Origin: Haloarcula mannanilytica
Lineage (GTDB): Archaea > Halobacteriota > Halobacteria > Halobacteriales > Haloarculaceae
Assembly: GCF_005406125.1 (NCBI RefSeq)
Contig: NZ_BIXZ01000004.1
Span: 186,001-250,000, forward strand
Length of the DNA: 64,000 nt
Reading direction: 5' to 3'
Under the pieces are notes generated by a model. The model did no database searches. It had not been told where the DNA came from and saw only the letters and a list, made by a program, of their open reading frames with translations. A program made the position numbers and the translations under genes. This document shows, piece after piece, positions 1 to 9,056 of the stretch (positions are counted from its first letter, which is position 1; every line of letters begins with the position of its first letter).

Positions 1-349
1 TCTGGCTGACGCTCCCGAAGACGAGGGAACCCAGCGGCGAGCGCTTCCGGCCGCCGAGGATAATCATGTCCGCATCCCGCTCCTCGGCGACGTTGATAAT
101 CTGGACCTCCGGGTCCCCGTGGCGCGTCTCCGTCTCGATGGTGACCCCCGATTCCTGCAGGGCCTCCACGAGTGCCTTGCCCGCAGGCGTCTGCTCGACC
201 GACGTTTTCTCAGCCGTATCCTCGTCATCGAACACCCGCAGGACCGTCGCCGTCACCGAGTCCTCGGCGTGAGGGAGCCCCGTAGTCGCACTGGCCTGTG
301 CGCTCGCCCGTTCCTCGCTGGCGTCGACCGGGAGTACCACCTGGTACAT
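1..349 (-). CDS. Universal stress protein UspA family (3' part cut by window edge)
   Basis: Translation from the ATG at 347-349 gives MYQVVLPVDASEERA at the N-terminus, the usual first beta strand and nucleotide-facing loop of UspA-like proteins. About 116 residues are present. They end at LGGRKRSPLGSLVFGSVSQ, which matches the C-terminal ATP-binding loop (G-2x-G-9x-G-S type), so only the last 25 or so residues should be missing beyond base 1. The family makes small cytosolic ATP-binding dimers linked to stress. The role here is inferred from the family only. A 17-bp palindrome lies just upstream of the start. Confidence 0.9.
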   Translation of the reverse strand, partial: MYQVVLPVDASEERASAQASATTGLPHAEDSVTATVLRVFDDEDTAEKTSVEQTPAGKALVEALQESGVTIETETRHGDPEVQIINVAEERDADMIILGGRKRSPLGSLVFGSVSQ

Positions 350-368
350 GTGCGATAGTTCGACCTAT

Positions 369-385
369 ATGTTAATAGTTAACAT
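369..385. promoter_or_regulatory. Palindrome in the usp promoter
   Basis: ATGTTAA-TAG-TTAACAT is a perfect 7+3+7 inverted repeat centred about 28 bases upstream of the usp start at 349. In haloarchaeal leaderless genes the TATA box sits near that distance, so a bound protein would overlap the basal promoter. This is seen directly; its use as an operator is inferred. Confidence 0.45.
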
Positions 386-456
386 GAACCTATGAAGTCG
401 AAAGGGAAGCGATACGACGGGCCCTGACCACAGCCAGTGCGACGGGTAGCCCGGCG

Positions 457-933
457 TTACCGGCGGCTAGCGGTCTCGATTGCGCGCTCGCCGATTTCGA
501 CCACGTCGGCCGGGAACCGGTTGACCTGTGCCCGGAGTGCATCGGCGTCGAACCACTCCCAGTCGTCAGCCGGCTGTTCGCCCGGCCCCGGCGTGATGTC
601 GCGGCTGTCCGCGTGGCCGTAGAAGATGAAGTCGATGTGCTGGTGGCCGACCTCGCCCTCGGCGTCGACGTTGATGTCTTCGAGCAGGAAGTGCTGTGGC
701 TGCGGGATGGAGCGGACTGTTTCGCTCTCGATGTCCTGCTGTGGGGCGATGAGATCTACGTCGAGGCCCAGTTCCTCGCGCGTCTCGCGCAGGGCGGCCT
801 CGTGGGGGAGTTCGTCACGGTCGATGTGCCCGCCGGCGGGCAGCCACATGTCGAGCTTACTGTGTTCGTGGAGCGCGACGGCGCCGTCGCTGACGACGTA
901 GACGGTCGCGACAAAATGACGCGTGGTTTCCAT
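457..933 (-). CDS. Nudix hydrolase
   Basis: A 158-residue protein with a clear Nudix box at about residues 34-56: GGHIDRDE, then E and RETREELGL, matching G-5x-E-7x-R-E-x2-E-E-x-G-U. Family members hydrolyse nucleoside diphosphates linked to another group. The substrate cannot be read from the sequence. The rest of the chain (an acidic loop and WEWFDADAL near the end) is typical of short cytosolic Nudix proteins. It stands alone, downstream of tfb on the same strand with only 43 bases between the two. Confidence 0.88.
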   Translation of the reverse strand: METTRHFVATVYVVSDGAVALHEHSKLDMWLPAGGHIDRDELPHEAALRETREELGLDVDLIAPQQDIESETVRSIPQPQHFLLEDINVDAEGEVGHQHIDFIFYGHADSRDITPGPGEQPADDWEWFDADALRAQVNRFPADVVEIGERAIETASRR

Positions 934-976
934 ACCGACGGAACGGCACAGCCGGTCGTTTAGGTTACGATACCGC

Positions 977-1951
977 TCAGGGGTGGATGTTGTCTTCCGC
1001 TTCCAGCAGTTCGTGGTAGCGGTTGCGGATGGTGACTTCCGAGATGTTGGCGACCTCGCTGACCTCGCTCTGAGTCACCTTCTCGTTGGTGAGCAGCGAG
1101 GCGGCGTACACCGCGGCGGCGGCGAGGCCGACCGGCGACTTCCCGGAGTGGACGCCCTCCTCCTTGGCGTTCTGGAGGAGCTGGCGGGCGCGTCGCTCGA
1201 CCTCCTCGGAGAGGTCAAGATCCGACGCGAACCGCGGGACGTAGCTCTCGGGGTCGGCCGGCTGGATTTCGAGGCTGAGTTCGCGGACGACGTAGCGGTA
1301 GGTCCGGGCGATTTCGTCTTTCTCGACGCGGGAGACGCCGGCGATCTCGTCCAGCGAGCGCGGCGTCCCGGCCTGGCGCGCGGCGGCGTACAGCGACGCC
1401 GTCGAGACGCCCTCAATGGAGCGGCCAGGCAGCAGGTCCTCGTCGAGCGCACGGCGGTAGATGACGCTGGCCGTCTCGCGGACGTTCTCGGGGAGTCCGA
1501 GCGCGGAGGCCATGCGGTCGATTTCGCCAAGCGCCTGCTTGAGGTTGCGCTCCTTGGAGTCCCGTGTCCGGAACCGCTCGTTCCAGGTACGCAGTCGCTG
1601 CATCTTCTCGCGCTGGCGCGAGGACAGGGAGTTGCCGTAGGCGTCCTTGTCCTGCCAGCCGATGTTTGTCGAGAGGCCCTTGTCGTGCATCATGTTCGTC
1701 GTCGGCGCGCCGACGCGGGACTTCTCGTCTTTCTCCTTCGAATCGAACGCGCGCCACTCGGGACCGGGGTCGATCTCGTCCTCCTCGACGACTAACCCAC
1801 AGTCCTCACACACCGTCTCACCGCGCTCGCTGTCGGAGAGTAGCGACCCGCTACACTCCGGACAGACGAGCGTCTCCGACTCCTCCTCGTCCGTCTGCTC
1901 TGTCTCCGTTTCGCGCTCGTTCGAGTATCGGCGGATGCTGGTATCGGTCAT
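977..1951 (-). CDS. tfb: Transcription initiation factor IIB (TFB)
   Basis: 324 residues from the ATG at 1949-1951. The N-terminal zinc ribbon shows CPEC and CEDC about 17 residues apart, followed by the B-finger/linker (GPEWRAF) and two cyclin-like repeats, with a helix-turn-helix near the C-terminus (SEVANISEVTIRNRYHEL). TFB bridges TBP on the TATA box to RNA polymerase. A longer open frame to 2014 exists, but the extra 21 residues are not TFB-like, so MTDTSIRR was chosen. Haloarchaea carry several TFB paralogues; which one this is cannot be decided here. Confidence 0.95.
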   Translation of the reverse strand: MTDTSIRRYSNERETETEQTDEEESETLVCPECSGSLLSDSERGETVCEDCGLVVEEDEIDPGPEWRAFDSKEKDEKSRVGAPTTNMMHDKGLSTNIGWQDKDAYGNSLSSRQREKMQRLRTWNERFRTRDSKERNLKQALGEIDRMASALGLPENVRETASVIYRRALDEDLLPGRSIEGVSTASLYAAARQAGTPRSLDEIAGVSRVEKDEIARTYRYVVRELSLEIQPADPESYVPRFASDLDLSEEVERRARQLLQNAKEEGVHSGKSPVGLAAAAVYAASLLTNEKVTQSEVSEVANISEVTIRNRYHELLEAEDNIHP

Positions 1952-2172
1952 TTGTTGGGGGGACAACCGGGTATCGTACCCGAAAAACGTGTTGTGATAT
2001 ACTGTTGTGTCCACGGCGACTTAAAACTTTTGCACATTTTGAAAGGCCAATTTTCGGAACAGCAAACAAGAGTTGGCGATTTGTATGGATACTGTTCGAT
2101 ACCAGTTAGTATCGCTATAGTTCGCCCCATCGTTTCGAAACGCTTACCGCACGCCCAGCACTCCAGCCCGAC

Positions 2173-2451
2173 ATGAGCGACCCCGCCGTCGACCCCGAGG
2201 AGGTCCGGCACGTCGCGGACCTCGCCCGCGTCGACCTCGCAGACGACGAAATCGAGCGGTTCACCGAGCAGTTGGGCGACATCCTCGATGCGTTCGAAGC
2301 GCTCGACGATGTGCCCGAGACAGAACGGGAGGCCGAACTGTCGAACGTGATGCGCCCCGACGAGACACGCGAAAGCCTCTCACAGGAGGAGGCGCTCCAG
2401 AACGCCAGCGACACCGAAGACGGGCAGTTCAAAGGGCCGAAGGTGTCGTGA
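2173..2451 (+). CDS. gatC: Asp/Glu-tRNA amidotransferase subunit C
   Basis: A 92-residue acidic protein that starts PAVDPEEVRHVADLARVDL, a typical GatC N-terminal helix, and contains FTEQLGDILDAFEALD. GatC stabilises the GatA-GatB complex, which amidates Asp-tRNA(Asn) and Glu-tRNA(Gln) in organisms lacking the matching synthetases. It lies one base upstream of gatA, so the two are clearly co-transcribed. gatB is not in the window, as is common in haloarchaea. Confidence 0.95.
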   Translation: MSDPAVDPEEVRHVADLARVDLADDEIERFTEQLGDILDAFEALDDVPETEREAELSNVMRPDETRESLSQEEALQNASDTEDGQFKGPKVS

Positions 2452-2452
2452 G

Positions 2453-3730
2453 ATGACGGCGTACAACGGCTACATCACCGACGAAACCATCGAAGGTGCC
2501 GACGACGGCCCGCTGGCGGCCAAAACCGTCGCAGTCAAGGACAACATCTCCACCGAGGGCGTCCGGACGACCTGTGGCTCGGCGATGCTTGACGAGTACG
2601 TCCCGCCGTACGACGCGACGGTCGTCGAGCGCCTGAAAGACGCCGGCGCGACCATCCCCGGGAAGACGAACATGGACGAGTTCGGGATGGGAACGACCAC
2701 CGAAACGTCAGCGTTCGGTCCCGTGGAGAACCCCGTCGCTGAGGGCCGCGTGCCGGGCGGCTCCTCCGGCGGGTCGGCCGCCGTCGTCGCTGCTGGCGAT
2801 GCTGACCTCGCGCTGGGAAGCGACACCGGCGGCTCCATCCGCTGTCCGGCCGCCTTCTGTGGCGTCGTCGGCATCAAGCCCACCTACGGGCTGGTCTCCC
2901 GGTACGGCCTCGTCGCCTACGCCAACAGCCTCGAACAGATCGGCCCTATCGCGCCGACCGTCGAGGACGCCGCCGAACTGCTGGATGTCATCGCCGGGCC
3001 GGACGAACACGACGCGACGACACAGGAAGCGCCCGACGCCGACGGCTCCTACGCGGCGGCCGCCGACGGCGATGTCGACGGTCTCTCCATCGGTGTTCCG
3101 ACGGAACTGCTAGACGGAGCCGACGAGGAAGTCGTCGAGACGTTCTGGACGGCGTTGGACGACCTCGAAGCCCAGGGCGCGAGCTATCACGAGGTCGACC
3201 TCCCTTCGGTCGAACACGCCGTCGAGGCGTACTACGTCATCGCGATGTCCGAGGCCTCGTCGAACCTCGCGCGGTTCGACGGCGTCCGTTACGGTCAGTC
3301 CGGCGGCTACGACGGCAACTGGAACGACTCGTTCGCCAACGCACGCGAAGAGGGCTTCGGCGAGGAGGTCAAACGCCGGATCCTCCTCGGAACGTATGCC
3401 CTCTCGGCGGGCTACCACGACAAGTACTACAAGAAGGCCCAGGACGCCCGCGCGTGGGTCAAACAGGACTTCGACGAGGCGCTGGAGGACGCCGACGTGC
3501 TCGCGTCACCGACGATGCCCGTCCCGCCGATGGAGCGCGGTGAGAGCCTCGACGACCCGCTCACGATGTATCTGGCCGACGCAAATACGACCCCCGTGAA
3601 CCTGGCGAACCTCCCGGCTATCTCCGTTCCCGCCGGTGAAACCGACACCGGGCTGCCCGTGGGACTGCAGTTGGTCGGGCCGGCCTTTGGCGAACGAGAG
3701 ATTATTCGGGCCGGCAGCGCGCTGGCCTGA
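2453..3730 (+). CDS. gatA: Asp/Glu-tRNA amidotransferase subunit A
   Basis: 425 residues of the amidase-signature family. The Ser-Ser-Lys triad is visible: the lysine in VAVKDNIS near residue 28, the serine in GGSSGGSAA, and the nucleophile serine in GSDTGGSIRCPA. GatA releases ammonia from glutamine for the GatB kinase/transamidase step. It directly follows gatC. At 425 residues it is slightly shorter than many bacterial GatA proteins (about 480), which is normal for haloarchaea because the N-terminal helix is trimmed. Confidence 0.95.
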   Translation: MTAYNGYITDETIEGADDGPLAAKTVAVKDNISTEGVRTTCGSAMLDEYVPPYDATVVERLKDAGATIPGKTNMDEFGMGTTTETSAFGPVENPVAEGRVPGGSSGGSAAVVAAGDADLALGSDTGGSIRCPAAFCGVVGIKPTYGLVSRYGLVAYANSLEQIGPIAPTVEDAAELLDVIAGPDEHDATTQEAPDADGSYAAAADGDVDGLSIGVPTELLDGADEEVVETFWTALDDLEAQGASYHEVDLPSVEHAVEAYYVIAMSEASSNLARFDGVRYGQSGGYDGNWNDSFANAREEGFGEEVKRRILLGTYALSAGYHDKYYKKAQDARAWVKQDFDEALEDADVLASPTMPVPPMERGESLDDPLTMYLADANTTPVNLANLPAISVPAGETDTGLPVGLQLVGPAFGEREIIRAGSALA

Positions 3731-3760
3731 AACCGGACCCGGACTCCCCGTACGCTTTTT

Positions 3761-3776
3761 GTTCGTCACAACGAAC
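3761..3776. promoter_or_regulatory. Palindrome before the HtpX-like gene
   Basis: GTTCGT-CACA-ACGAAC is a 6+4+6 inverted repeat ending 8 bases before the ATG at 3785. It sits where a regulator would block or help a leaderless transcript. No matching copy was noticed elsewhere in the window. Confidence 0.3.
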
Positions 3777-3784
3777 GAACAATT

Positions 3785-4924
3785 ATGGCTCCCCTCCTAT
3801 CCACTACGTGGTCCCTCCGCGCACGCCTCATCGCGCTCGTAGTGGTGCTCGTCGCCTTCGACGCCGTGGCTGTCGCCGTCGCGTACGTGCTGGGTCATGT
3901 CGCGTTCGGTCTCCTGCCGCTGGTCGGGTACGACACCGGGACGCTGTTCTGGACGATGGGATTCGATATCGTGCCGCTGTGGCCCGTCGTCCTCGTTGGA
4001 ACGCCACTCGTCCTCGCCGTCCAATCCATCTACGGCTACCGGATGACACTCCGGGACGCCGGGACGACCGCAGCCGAATCCCCGGTGACCGACCCCGCGT
4101 CCATCGATGAGATGCGGGCGAAGATACGGCGCAGCGAAACCTCCGACCGCCTCCGAGAACGGGTGGCTCGGCTGGCACAGACGGCGAACATGGCGACACC
4201 GGACGTGACAGTCATCGACTCTGAGACGCCCAATAGCTACGTTGCCAGTCGGCCCGGCGAGCAGACGCTGTTCGTGACTACGGCGCTTGTCGACCAACTC
4301 GACGATACGGAACTCGACGCCGTCATCGCCCACGAACTGGCCCATCTCAAGAACGGCGACGCGTTTGTCATGACTGCGGCCGCGTTCCTCCCGACTGTCA
4401 GCGCGCTGTTTACTCGCACGCTCGGGAAGACACTGCAGTATTCGGCGTTTTGTCACTGGTTCCTCGGCGGCGACGACCGGGACGGGACGTGGGTCGCTGG
4501 CGGGAACATTCACCTCGTGATGCTACTCTTTGCTGTCATCGCGATACCAGTCACAGCAACACTGTATCTCGCCAGCACGGCTTGCTACCGACTCCTCTCA
4601 CGGATTCGGGAGTACGCCGCCGACGCGGGCGGTGTCGCTATCTGTGGCTCCCCGGCGGCACTCGCCAGCGCGCTGGAGTCGCTGACAGACGACCAGCGCC
4701 CGGACACGGATATCCGGACCGCCGAGACCGGCGTCCGAGAGCTCTGTGTGGTCCCGCATGCAATTGAGCCCGACGAGCAGAGTTCGCCGGACGGACGGGC
4801 CGAACGGCTCGCCCACCGATGGCGAACAGTCACTGAACGGGTGCTACCTGGGTCACATCCGGACGTTGACGACCGCATCGCCGCCCTGCAGGAGCGACAG
4901 TCCGCCCTCGATCAACGCGGGTAG
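3785..4924 (+). CDS. M48 family zinc metalloprotease, HtpX-like
   Basis: 379 residues. Two hydrophobic segments lie in the first 90 residues (ALIVVLVAF and VVLVGTPLVLAV regions) and two more flank residues 200-260. The zinc motif HELAH is at about residue 184 (AVIAHELAHLKNGDA) and the third ligand is the Glu in REYAADAGG near residue 279. This layout matches HtpX, a membrane protease that degrades damaged membrane proteins with its active site in the cytosol. The C-terminal region ends with HPDVDDRIAAL, a typical M48B tail. Haloarchaea usually hold several paralogues. Confidence 0.9.
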   Translation: MAPLLSTTWSLRARLIALVVVLVAFDAVAVAVAYVLGHVAFGLLPLVGYDTGTLFWTMGFDIVPLWPVVLVGTPLVLAVQSIYGYRMTLRDAGTTAAESPVTDPASIDEMRAKIRRSETSDRLRERVARLAQTANMATPDVTVIDSETPNSYVASRPGEQTLFVTTALVDQLDDTELDAVIAHELAHLKNGDAFVMTAAAFLPTVSALFTRTLGKTLQYSAFCHWFLGGDDRDGTWVAGGNIHLVMLLFAVIAIPVTATLYLASTACYRLLSRIREYAADAGGVAICGSPAALASALESLTDDQRPDTDIRTAETGVRELCVVPHAIEPDEQSSPDGRAERLAHRWRTVTERVLPGSHPDVDDRIAALQERQSALDQRG

Positions 4925-4971
4925 TCGTAACGAAGGGGTACAGTTTACTCGCCGGCAGCCCGAGAGAGGAT

Positions 4972-5157
4972 ATGAGCGACGACGCCGACGGGCGATTGAG
5001 CTGGCTCCACTGGCCGACGGTGCTGAAGGGACTGGGGCTCGGTATCGGTGCCGGAATGATACTGGCCGTCGCACTGGGTGATTTCTACCTCGGCATGGCG
5101 CTGGGGACGCTGAACGGACTGGCGTTCGGTGTCGGGTGGTCGCACTCGCGGAACTGA
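4972..5157 (+). CDS. Small membrane protein, unknown function
   Basis: 61 residues: a short charged N-terminus (MSDDADGRLSW), then two glycine-rich hydrophobic segments, LGLGIGAGMILAVALG and YLGMALGTLNGLAFGVGW. The ATG follows a purine-rich GAGAGGAT. It lies 47 bases after the HtpX-like gene on the same strand, so it may be co-transcribed. It resembles short haloarchaeal conserved membrane proteins, but no function is known to me. Confidence 0.6.
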   Translation: MSDDADGRLSWLHWPTVLKGLGLGIGAGMILAVALGDFYLGMALGTLNGLAFGVGWSHSRN

Positions 5158-5219
5158 GTTGCCGGGTGGCGCACCGCGGTGGCGACAGCTACCACACACT
5201 GTCGTACTGCTGGCGACAG

Positions 5220-6323
5220 CTACAGCACGCTGGCGTACACGTCGGCCAGTTTGTCGATGGCGTGGTCGACACTCACCACGTCCCGCCGGGCCAGACAGCG
5301 CTCCCGCAGTTGCTCTTGGTCGTCGAGGACGCGCTCGATAGCCCGACGGAAGCCGTCGATATCGCCTTCGTCGTAGGAGTAGCCGGTCTCGCCGTCCTCG
5401 ATGGTGTCGCTGAGCGCGCCGGCGTCGACGCCTGCGACCGGCGTGCCACAGCAGTTGGCCTCTAGGGCGACGAGCCCCTGTGTTTCGACGGGGCTGGGGA
5501 ACGCGAACACGTCCAGCGTCGAGTACAGTTCGGGGAGTTCCGTCCGGTCGAGAAATCCGAGAAAGCGCACGTCAACGTCGCTGTGTTCGGCTGTCGCTTC
5601 GAGGGATTCGCGGGCCGGCCCGTCGCCGCCGAACACGACAGTCACGTCCAGGCCTTCACAGGCGGTGATGATGTCTTCAAGGCACTTCTCGTAGCCGTGG
5701 CGACCGGTGTAGCCGACGATTGGGCCGTCGGGGAGGTCGTACCGCTTGCGGAACACAGCCGTGTCGACCGGTTCAAAGACGGTCGTGTCGACGCCGTTCT
5801 GGACGACCGTTACCGTCGTATCGAGGTCGATAGACTCCCGGAGGTGCGTGGCTGCGCGCTCACCCGGCGCAATGACGGTGTCGGCACGGCCCAGGAACCA
5901 GCGTTCGTAGCTCTCGGCGCTGGAGCGGACCGCTGACTCGACAGCGCCGTTGAAAGAGACGTACTCGGCGTACTCGCTCGTGGGCGTGTGATACGACGCG
6001 ACGAACGGAACGTCGAGTTTGCCGGCGAGCCGTTGCCCCGCCATCCCGAGGCTGAAGGGGGTGTGGGCGTGGACCAGTTCGGCGTCCCGGACGCCCTCGG
6101 GAATCTGTGGCATCCCCAGGCGAAAGCCCTCGTAGAAGGGAAACGGTAGACTCCGGACGGGATACTCGTTCTCGGACGGCTCGTGGTCGCTCTTGGGATA
6201 GACCACGTCCATGCGACCGCCGCGGTCGCGCCAGCGGTCCCGCCACGTCTCGACCGTGTAGGTCACCCCATTGACGGTCGGCAAGTACGTGTCGGTGAAC
6301 GTCGCGACGTGCGGCAGTGCCAT
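5220..6323 (-). CDS. Glycosyltransferase family 4
   Basis: 367 residues from MALPHVATFTDTYLPTVNGV. The N-terminus has the glycine-bearing GT4 acceptor loop (YLPTVNGVTYTVETW), as in mannosyltransferases of the PimB/MshA type. The C-terminal Rossmann domain has GYTGRHGYEK and the E-7x-E donor motif (ETQGLVALEANCCGTP). The likely job is adding a sugar from a nucleotide-sugar to a lipid or glycan on the cytosolic face. The start at 6323 is preferred over 6374 because the upstream 17 residues are not family-like. It is divergent from an MFS gene that is followed by a second GT4. Confidence 0.88.
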   Translation of the reverse strand: MALPHVATFTDTYLPTVNGVTYTVETWRDRWRDRGGRMDVVYPKSDHEPSENEYPVRSLPFPFYEGFRLGMPQIPEGVRDAELVHAHTPFSLGMAGQRLAGKLDVPFVASYHTPTSEYAEYVSFNGAVESAVRSSAESYERWFLGRADTVIAPGERAATHLRESIDLDTTVTVVQNGVDTTVFEPVDTAVFRKRYDLPDGPIVGYTGRHGYEKCLEDIITACEGLDVTVVFGGDGPARESLEATAEHSDVDVRFLGFLDRTELPELYSTLDVFAFPSPVETQGLVALEANCCGTPVAGVDAGALSDTIEDGETGYSYDEGDIDGFRRAIERVLDDQEQLRERCLARRDVVSVDHAIDKLADVYASVL

Positions 6324-6443
6324 CGCCGCGGCGTAGCAGGACCAGGGCTTAAACCGTTGCCATTGGCACGCCACCCGTCAGACGGCTGTCACCCCTGTGT
6401 GGGTGCCAGAGTTCTTTTCAGGGACCGCGGAAGAGTGGAGATA

Positions 6444-7766
6444 ATGGACCGGGATGGCTGGCTGTACGCCTGGGCAATCGCATCGGTGTCGCTTGGTGCG
6501 GGCTCGCTGCTCGTGCCGCTGTATTTCGTCGCCATCGGCGGCGAAACGTTCATGCTTGGCGTCCTCGCTGGGGTGGCCGCCGCCGCGGGCGCGCCGGGGG
6601 CGCTCATTTTCGGACGTATCGCCGACAAAACAGGGAAACGTCGGTCGCTCGTCCTCCTCGCGCTGGGGCTGGCGACCCTCGCGCTGGTGCTCGTCTCGCT
6701 CACCGAGCAGCCGTGGCTGGTCATCGTCGGTAACGGCCTGCTGTGGTTCGCGGCGGGCGCTATCGCGCCGGTACTGACGCTGCTTGTCACCGTTGGAACC
6801 GTCGAACGGGACTGGCCGGCGCGGTTCGCCGTCCTGAACCGCTACCAGGGCTGGGGGTGGGCCGGGGGCCTCGTCCTCGGGCTGGTGTGGACGACGTTGC
6901 TTTCATCCCCGCTCGGAGAGATTGCCGCCCAGCAGTCGCTGCTGTGGCTGTGTGCGGCCGCCGTCGGGCTGGCAGCGTTCCTTGCGGCGAAGTGGCTGCC
7001 GTCCGACCCCGCCGAACTCGACCGCCCGCGAGCCAGTCGGATGGCGCGGGCCATCGCCCGGTCGCGTCGGCTCCCGGTCAGGAGCGCGACGTTCCCGGTC
7101 GGTCCGGGGCGGCTATACTGGCTCACGCGGTCGATGCACCCCCGAGAGGTCGCAGCCCGGTTCTCCCCGGCACTGACGATATACTTTGGCGGTGTCGTCG
7201 CCTTCTTCGTCGGCTTCGGCGTGTTCTGGGGGCCGCTGCCGCTGTATCTCTCGCGGACGCTCGGCTACGGGTCGGGACTCGTGTTCGCGCTGTATCTCGT
7301 CTCCAGCGTCGGCTCGGCGCTGTGGTACGACCGCGCCGGCTCGCTCGCCGAGCGGTACGACCCGAGCGGGCTTCAGGTCGGGGGCCTGCTCGCCCGCGCG
7401 GCGCTCCATCCGGCCGTTGCCGTCGTGGGACTCCTGCTGTCGGCGACGCTGCTGGGGACGATTCTCAACGGTATCGTGTTCGGTCTCATCGGCGTCGCCT
7501 GGGCCGTCATCGCCGTCACCGCGGCCAGCGTCGTCACCCAGCTCGCACCGTCGGCCATTCGCGGCGAGGCGCTCGGCATCTACACCGCCGTCTCCGGATT
7601 GGCAAGCGGCGTCGGGTCAATACTCGGCGGCTGGCTCGGCGGTTACGACTTCCTGCTCGCCTTCGTCGTCGCCGGCGCGCTGGTACTGGTCGGCGCAGTG
7701 CTGGTCGCGGTCGTCTGGCGGCGCTCGCCGACGGTATCGGTCGACAGCGAACCGCTCTCGGCATAA
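6444..7766 (+). CDS. MFS transporter
   Basis: 440 residues from MDRDGWLYAWAIASVSLG. There are about twelve hydrophobic segments. The loop between TM2 and TM3 has the MFS signature GRIADKTGKRRSLV (G-x3-D-x2-G-x-R-R). A long cytosolic loop near residues 195-235 separates the two six-helix halves. The substrate is unknown. Its setting between two GT4 genes transcribed on the other strand suggests export or handling of a glycoconjugate or sugar, but that is inference. A longer open frame back to 6183 overlaps the opposite-strand glycosyltransferase and was not used. Confidence 0.88.
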   Translation: MDRDGWLYAWAIASVSLGAGSLLVPLYFVAIGGETFMLGVLAGVAAAAGAPGALIFGRIADKTGKRRSLVLLALGLATLALVLVSLTEQPWLVIVGNGLLWFAAGAIAPVLTLLVTVGTVERDWPARFAVLNRYQGWGWAGGLVLGLVWTTLLSSPLGEIAAQQSLLWLCAAAVGLAAFLAAKWLPSDPAELDRPRASRMARAIARSRRLPVRSATFPVGPGRLYWLTRSMHPREVAARFSPALTIYFGGVVAFFVGFGVFWGPLPLYLSRTLGYGSGLVFALYLVSSVGSALWYDRAGSLAERYDPSGLQVGGLLARAALHPAVAVVGLLLSATLLGTILNGIVFGLIGVAWAVIAVTAASVVTQLAPSAIRGEALGIYTAVSGLASGVGSILGGWLGGYDFLLAFVVAGALVLVGAVLVAVVWRRSPTVSVDSEPLSA

Positions 7767-7790
7767 CAACCGCGCCGCCTCGAACGCTGC

Positions 7791-8840
7791 TCAGGCCAGT
7801 TCTTCGTACGTCTCGACGAGTCGCCGGCCGACCCGGTCTAGGCTGTGCTCTCTGGCCGTCTCTTTCGCGTTCTCGCCCAGTCGCTCCCGCAGGTCCGGGT
7901 TGTCGGCGAGGCGCTCCAGCGCCTCGCGGAACTCGGCCTCGTCCTCGCAGATGAGGCAATCGTGGCCGTCCTCGTAGTACTCCCGGAACACCGGGATGTC
8001 CGAGAGAACGACTGCCTTTCCGCAGGCCATCGCTTCCAGCACGGCAATGCCCTGGTTCTCGGCCTTCGTCGGGAACAGGTACACGTCGCCGGCCCCGAAC
8101 GCGCCGCGGATGTCCTCGATCCACCCGGTAAAGGTCACGTTCTCGGGCGGGTCGTTCACCCACCGCGAGACGGTCTTTGAGGCCTGTGGCCCGGCGTCGT
8201 AGGGGCCGAACCACGCGAAGTCGTAGTCGGTCTGCTGGGCGAGTTCGCAGAACGTCGTCAGCCCCTTGCGCTCGAAGACGTTGCCGACGGCGAAGACGAC
8301 CATCCCGTCGAGGTCGTACCGGTTCCGGTAGTCCTCCCGGAGGTCCTCGAAACCGTCGAGCGCGTCGATGTCGACGCCGTTCGTCATCGGCCGTATCGGT
8401 GCGTCGACGGGGTAGGATTCCAGGATGTCTTTTGTGTACTCGGAGGGGCAGAGAACCATGTCGGCCTGTGAGTAGAACCACCGGAGGTACTGGCCCAGCG
8501 CCGGCGCGACCAGGTTCGACCCGCGGAAGCTGTCCCGGAAGTCCTCGCGGGTGACGTGAGCGTGGAGGACGAGTGGTATGTCCGCATGTTCGGCATACCG
8601 GGCCACGGCGACGGACCCCGGCCCGATCATGTTGCAGTGAGCGATGTCGAACTCCCGAAACACCGGGTCGTCGAAGGCGATGTTTCCCCCCAGCGCCCAC
8701 GCCGGATGGCCCTCCTGCCAGGGCGTCGTCTCCACCGTGATGTCGGTCTCGGACAGCGCCGCCCGCTGGTGGTCCACGGCGGTGCCGATGCCCGACCGGT
8801 CGAGGTGGTCGGCCAGTTCGAGATAGTTCAGGACGCGCAC
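7791..8840 (-). CDS. Glycosyltransferase family 4
   Basis: 349 residues starting with GTG (VRVLNYLELADHLDRSGIG). The N-terminal domain has GSVAVARYAEH and HAHVTREDFRDSFRGSN. The C-terminal domain has FAVGNVFERKGL and the E-7x-E motif (ENQGIAVLEAMACGKAV). The protein looks like haloarchaeal glycosyltransferases that use nucleotide-sugars on the cytosolic side. An ATG at 8888 would add 16 residues that do not look like this fold; the internal GTG gives the canonical first beta strand. It is convergent with the MFS gene. Confidence 0.85.
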   Translation of the reverse strand: MRVLNYLELADHLDRSGIGTAVDHQRAALSETDITVETTPWQEGHPAWALGGNIAFDDPVFREFDIAHCNMIGPGSVAVARYAEHADIPLVLHAHVTREDFRDSFRGSNLVAPALGQYLRWFYSQADMVLCPSEYTKDILESYPVDAPIRPMTNGVDIDALDGFEDLREDYRNRYDLDGMVVFAVGNVFERKGLTTFCELAQQTDYDFAWFGPYDAGPQASKTVSRWVNDPPENVTFTGWIEDIRGAFGAGDVYLFPTKAENQGIAVLEAMACGKAVVLSDIPVFREYYEDGHDCLICEDEAEFREALERLADNPDLRERLGENAKETAREHSLDRVGRRLVETYEELA

Positions 8841-9056
8841 GTCTCGGGGCACTCCGGCCTGGCCGAAAATCCTACCGACTTCGCACAACCGAAACTAATT
8901 TGCTACGCGGGGAACCGGATCGCCTCCGCCGCTTTTCGGCTGGTGAAACAACTCCAGGGTGGGACTTTCTGGCTGTTAGTACCAGCAGTCCCTGAGTAAG
9001 CGATATTTGCTAGCTCGTCCGGAAGGCATTTTCCCGCCGCCGACACAGTACCGGCA

